From an uncultured bacterium (GTDB lineage Bacteria; Spirochaetota; Spirochaetia; Sphaerochaetales; Sphaerochaetaceae), in the NCBI GenBank assembly GCA_905215015.1, contig CAJMOS010000012.1, forward strand, positions 1-37,497: a stretch of 37,497 nt of DNA, in the 5' to 3' direction. How positions within the stretch are numbered: the stretch's first letter is position 1; every line of letters starts with the position of its first letter. The position numbers and the translations under genes were made by a program. The notes under the pieces are model-generated. The model did no database searches. It worked only from the letters and a program-made list of their open reading frames with translations, and was not told where the DNA came from. Shown one piece after another: positions 34,364-37,497 of this stretch.

Positions 34364-35702
34364 GGAAATCATCACCCAGCAGAGGGACGCTTTCCACGTG
34401 GAAAGCGTGCAGGAGCGACGCGAGCAACTTGGCAAGCTGGAGACGACGGTCAAACGGTATGAGAAGGAACTTGCGGAAGCCCTGCTGCGGGACTTGGGCA
34501 AGGACGAGACAGAAAGCTACATGTGCGAAACAGGCCTTTCCCTCAGCGAGATCCGTTTCCTGCGCAAACACCTTGGCAAATGGATGCGGCCCAAACGGGA
34601 GGGAACCAATCTGGCAAATTTTCCCGCAAAGAGCTATCTGGTCCATGACCCTTGGGGTGAGGTCCTGGTCATGAGCCCTTGGAACTATCCGGTCATGCTC
34701 TCGCTGGAGCCATTGGCAGGCGCGCTTGCCGGGGGCAACAGCGTAATCCTCAAGCCATCGGCCTACGCGCCCCACGTCTCCCGGTTGCTGAAACGGATGC
34801 TCGACGAGACCTTTCCCCAGACCAAAGTCGCCACCATCGAGGGTGGACGCGAGGAAAACCAGGCGTTGCTCGGGCAGAAGTTCGACTACATCTTCTTCAC
34901 CGGAAGCCCTGCGGTGGGAAGCATGGTGATGGAGCGGGCTTCCAGGCACCTCACCCCGGTCACGCTGGAGCTTGGCGGCAAAAGTCCTGTCATCGTCACC
35001 GAGAGCGCAAACCTGAAGCTGGCGGCCAAACGGATTGTCTTCGGCAAGTTCCTCAACATGGGGCAGACCTGCGTCGCTCCCGACTACCTTCTGGTCGACC
35101 AGAAGGTGGAGAAGCAACTGGTTTCCCTGCTGCAGGATGAAATCCTGAGACAGTACGGCTCAGGCTTCAGCGGCCATATCGTCAACGCGAGGCACTTCGA
35201 ACGGATTACAGGCCTGATCGACCAAGGCAAAGTCTGCTTCGGGGGCAGGTCAGAGGCGTCTACCTTGAAGATCGAGCCGACGTTGATGCGCGGCGTGACG
35301 CTTGAGGACCGGATCATGCAAGAGGAAATTTTTGGCCCGGTGCTCCCCATCATCACCTACCGCAGCAGGGACGAAGCGGTCTCGACCATCGGCAAACTGC
35401 CCACGCCCTTGGCGCTCTACCTCTTCACCGGACATAAGCGCGATGAAGCGGTTTTCCTCTCGCTCCCCTTTGGCGGCGGGTGCCTGAACGACACGGTCAT
35501 GCACCTGACCACGCCCTATCTTCCCTTCGGCGGAGCCGGCGAGAGCGGAATGGGCAGCTATCACGGATGGCAGAGCTTCGCCACGTTCACCCACCAGAAG
35601 AGCCTGCTGAAGCAGAGCTCCAGAATAGACCTTCCCATCCGCTACCGCCCCTACACCAGGAAGACCAATCGGCTGCTCAAGCTGATTTTCGAGTGGCTCT
35701 AG
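34344..35702 (+). CDS. Aldehyde dehydrogenase (class 3-like, NAD(P)+)
   Basis: A 452-residue ALDH of the short class 3/YwdH-like group. Key elements are MSPWNYPVMLSLEPL (110-124), FFTGSPAVG, the general base Glu209 in LELGGKSP, the nucleophile Cys243 in GQTCVAPDY, EEIFGPVLPI and PFGGAGESGMGSYHG. The C-terminal ~35 residues are basic with a final hydrophobic bit (LLKLIFEWL), reminiscent of a peripheral membrane attachment in this group. The ATG lies inside the end of the alcohol dehydrogenase gene, with GGAG eight bases upstream. Confidence 0.92.
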   Translation: MTAQQIEEIITQQRDAFHVESVQERREQLGKLETTVKRYEKELAEALLRDLGKDETESYMCETGLSLSEIRFLRKHLGKWMRPKREGTNLANFPAKSYLVHDPWGEVLVMSPWNYPVMLSLEPLAGALAGGNSVILKPSAYAPHVSRLLKRMLDETFPQTKVATIEGGREENQALLGQKFDYIFFTGSPAVGSMVMERASRHLTPVTLELGGKSPVIVTESANLKLAAKRIVFGKFLNMGQTCVAPDYLLVDQKVEKQLVSLLQDEILRQYGSGFSGHIVNARHFERITGLIDQGKVCFGGRSEASTLKIEPTLMRGVTLEDRIMQEEIFGPVLPIITYRSRDEAVSTIGKLPTPLALYLFTGHKRDEAVFLSLPFGGGCLNDTVMHLTTPYLPFGGAGESGMGSYHGWQSFATFTHQKSLLKQSSRIDLPIRYRPYTRKTNRLLKLIFEWL

Positions 35703-35794
35703 CCTCAAAAAAACATGCTTTTATCGCCAAAAGTCTCCCCCTTCGGGAGAAAATGTGGTACGGTGTGCTGTCATCTCACCTACGAGGTTGGGCT

Positions 35795-37156
35795 ATGGAT
35801 ACCATTGTTGCGATCAATGATTTCGTGAACGGCATCGTCTGGGGAGTCCCCATTCTGATTCTCATTCTCGGCACCGGCATCTACTACACGATCCGTCTTG
35901 GATTCCTTCAGTTCCGCCATCCCGCCTATATCTTCAGGGAAACGGTCGTCAAGGCATTCAGGAAGAAGGACGACGGCACGGTCATCGGGGAGCTGACGAG
36001 CTTCCAGGCGGCCATGGTCAGTGTCAGCGCCATCGTCGGTAGCGGCAATATCGCCGGCGTTGCCACAGCCATCGTGCTTGGAGGACCTGGCGCGCTTGTC
36101 TGGATGGTGCTTGCAGCCTTCGTCGGCATGGCGACCAAGTTCGCGGAGATCGCCCTGGGCGTCAAATACCGCTCGGTCCACAAGGATGGCACGGTCAGCG
36201 GCGGAGCCATGTATTATCTAGCCGACGGCCTAGGCCAGAAGTGGCTCGGAATCCTCTTTTCCATCCTGGTCATTCCTTTCGCCTTCGTCATCAGTGGCGT
36301 AGTGGACACCAACACCATCGCCCTGACGTTGAACGAACGATACTCGGTGCCCACCTTGGCCACCGGCATCATCCTTGCCGTGGTCACCGGCATCATCGTT
36401 TTTGGCGGCATCAAACGCATCGGCTACGCCTGCAGCCTGGTCGCACCCTTCATGGGCGGCGCCTACATCATCGCAGGCCTTGCCATCATCGTCACACACC
36501 TTCCCCAGCTTCCGGGCGCGTTCGTCCAGATCTTCGAGGGAGCTTTCAACCCGGCGGCCGTCACCGGAGGCACCATCGGAAGCATCCTGACCTGCATGCG
36601 CTATGGTATCGCACGCGGCATCTACTCCAACGAAGCCGGCCTGGGAACCGCCGCCATGGTCCACTGCGGAGCCAAGGTCGACGACCCGATCGAACAGGCG
36701 CTCTGGGGACCGGTCGAGGGAGGGCGCGACACCGTCGTCATCTGCACGGTCACCGCGCTTGCCATCGTCATCAGCGGGCTGTGGGCAGGTGGCCGGTACG
36801 ACGGGGCGGTCCTCACCATGCGGGCTTTCGACAGACTGCTGCCCGGCGGCATCGGCGGGTTCATCTGTCTCGGAGCCGTGTTCCTGTTCGGCTTTTCCTG
36901 CCTGATCAGCTACTACACCTATGCCGAGCGCGCGGCCGAGTATCTGTTCGGCGCCAAGAGCAAGCAGGTGGTCAAGTTCTTCTGGATCATCACCATCCTG
37001 GTAGGAAGCCAGTCCACCCTTGGTTTCGCCTGGGACCTTGCCGACACCTTCAACGGGTTGATGATCATCCCCAACCTGGTCGGCATCATCCTGCTCTCCG
37101 GCCAGGTGGTCGACATGGAGCGCCACTACCGCGACGCTCATCTGATCAAAGCGTAA
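35795..37156 (+). CDS. Sodium:alanine (AGCS-family) symporter
   Basis: A 453-residue integral membrane transporter with roughly ten to eleven helices. The AGCS signature is clear: AMVSVSAIVGSGNIAGVATA near 67-86, KFAEIALGVKYR, GGAMYYLADG, RGIYSNEAGLGTAAMVH near 274-290, and the late STLGFAWDLADTFNGLM. The family imports alanine or glycine with Na+. The start at 35795 is set by GAGG seven bases upstream and by the usual short N-terminus; the longer open frame upstream only shadows the aldehyde dehydrogenase. It is 92 bp after that gene, so possibly co-transcribed. Its end overlaps the GH3 gene on the other strand by 11 nt. Confidence 0.93.
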   Translation: MDTIVAINDFVNGIVWGVPILILILGTGIYYTIRLGFLQFRHPAYIFRETVVKAFRKKDDGTVIGELTSFQAAMVSVSAIVGSGNIAGVATAIVLGGPGALVWMVLAAFVGMATKFAEIALGVKYRSVHKDGTVSGGAMYYLADGLGQKWLGILFSILVIPFAFVISGVVDTNTIALTLNERYSVPTLATGIILAVVTGIIVFGGIKRIGYACSLVAPFMGGAYIIAGLAIIVTHLPQLPGAFVQIFEGAFNPAAVTGGTIGSILTCMRYGIARGIYSNEAGLGTAAMVHCGAKVDDPIEQALWGPVEGGRDTVVICTVTALAIVISGLWAGGRYDGAVLTMRAFDRLLPGGIGGFICLGAVFLFGFSCLISYYTYAERAAEYLFGAKSKQVVKFFWIITILVGSQSTLGFAWDLADTFNGLMIIPNLVGIILLSGQVVDMERHYRDAHLIKA

Positions 37157-37497
37157 GGTCCGCGCAGAGCGAAATCGCCTCGGAGCTGGTGCCAATCTGG
37201 ATAAGGCAACCGCCTTTTCCCCTGACGAAGGCCCAGCTCTCATCGTCCCACACGGAAAACAGATGGTCATCCAAAGGTATGGTGACCGTCCTGTCCTCCC
37301 CTGCCGCAAGCGGCACACGGCGGAAATCCCGGAGCACCGCGGCGGGTTGGGGGACCCGGCTCTCCAGCAACTGGACATAGATTTCCACAGGAGCGCTTGC
37401 TGCCCGTTTCCCGGTATTGCCCACCTGGAAGGAAAGCGTTGTCCTTTCCATGTGCAAATCATGGAATGCGAACGAGGTGTAGGTCAGCCCGTGGCCG
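37146..37497 (-). CDS. GH3 beta-glucosidase, C-terminal fibronectin-III-like domain (5' part outside window)
   Basis: The last 116 codons of a minus-strand gene that enters from the right edge. The visible start, GHGLTYTSFAFHDL, is the conserved (F)GHGLSYT element preceding the C-terminal FnIII-like domain of GH3 beta-glucosidases. LSFQVGNTGKRAASAPVEIYV and LRDFRRVPLAAGEDRTV follow, with the usual (V)xVxNTGxRAGxEVxQLYV pattern. The catalytic domains lie outside the window, so activity cannot be judged. It converges on the symporter gene with an 11-nt overlap. Confidence 0.88.
   Translation of the reverse strand, partial: GHGLTYTSFAFHDLHMERTTLSFQVGNTGKRAASAPVEIYVQLLESRVPQPAAVLRDFRRVPLAAGEDRTVTIPLDDHLFSVWDDESWAFVRGKGGCLIQIGTSSEAISLCADLTL

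Noticed and set aside
35734..35750. TCTCCC...GGGAGA hairpin after the aldehyde dehydrogenase gene as a terminator
   Set aside because: The 6-bp stem is followed by AAAA on the coding strand, with no T run, so it does not look like a plus-strand terminator.

Overview
The window looks like chromosomal DNA from a GC-rich spirochaete, most likely of the Sphaerochaeta/Treponema branch. The main clue is the minus-strand order ispE - spoVG - tRNA-Gln - rplY(CTC) - pth - tilS - ftsH - lepA. Its core, spoVG-rplY-pth-tilS-ftsH, is the arrangement I remember from Borrelia and other spirochaetes. SpoVG in a non-spore-former, several lipoproteins and the alpha2-type glycyl-tRNA synthetase also fit. No phage, transposon or CRISPR hallmark is visible. 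The species assignment is inference.

Layout. 1-2018 (-): one open frame with no stop, reading from an RlmK-like 23S rRNA methyltransferase into a long repetitive, disordered tail that runs off the left edge. 2100-3601 (+): an unrecognised protein and D-lactate dehydrogenase. 3817-7735 (-): tRNA-Asn with terminator, a tandem 5'-nucleotidase lipoprotein whose first catalytic domain has decayed, a monocistronic 56-residue basic protein, and a histidine phosphatase that sits downstream of a ComB-like phosphatase (7744-8436). 8527-8814 (+): solitary yidD, overlapping the end of udk tail to tail. 8768-18189 (-): a long run from ispE to udk covering isoprenoid synthesis, translation, tRNA modification, proteolysis and galactose/uridine use. 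18308-19036 (-): a SMUG1-type uracil-DNA glycosylase. 19178-22294 (+): a long-chain acyl-CoA synthetase and an SAH/MTA-deaminase-like amidohydrolase. 22291-22575 (-): a start-less remnant resembling the C-terminus of a GH31 glycosidase. 22627-26715 (-): gltX-glyQS-tyrS. 26779-30419 (-): AAA ATPase, RloB-like protein, seven-helix membrane LuxR regulator, alpha/beta hydrolase. 30558-32145 (-): cobalamin adenosyltransferase and a lipoprotein. 32249-33012: an extremely acidic small protein (+) and a small lipoprotein (-). 33131-37156 (+): Fe-alcohol dehydrogenase, aldehyde dehydrogenase, Na+/alanine-type symporter. 37146-37497 (-): C-terminus of a GH3 beta-glucosidase.

The strongest candidate for an undescribed system is the four-gene operon at 26779-30419. 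An ATPase plus RloB pair is the architecture of AbiL/RloAB-type phage-defence modules. Here it is tightly coupled (2- and 3-nt gaps) to a membrane-embedded LuxR regulator and a serine hydrolase. Several residues I expect to be catalytic in both the ATPase and the RloB partner are replaced. The second unusual item is the methyltransferase-tail fusion at the left edge.

Small sites were located by eye. Promoter calls are pattern matches only. Family calls rest on remembered motifs, not on database searches.
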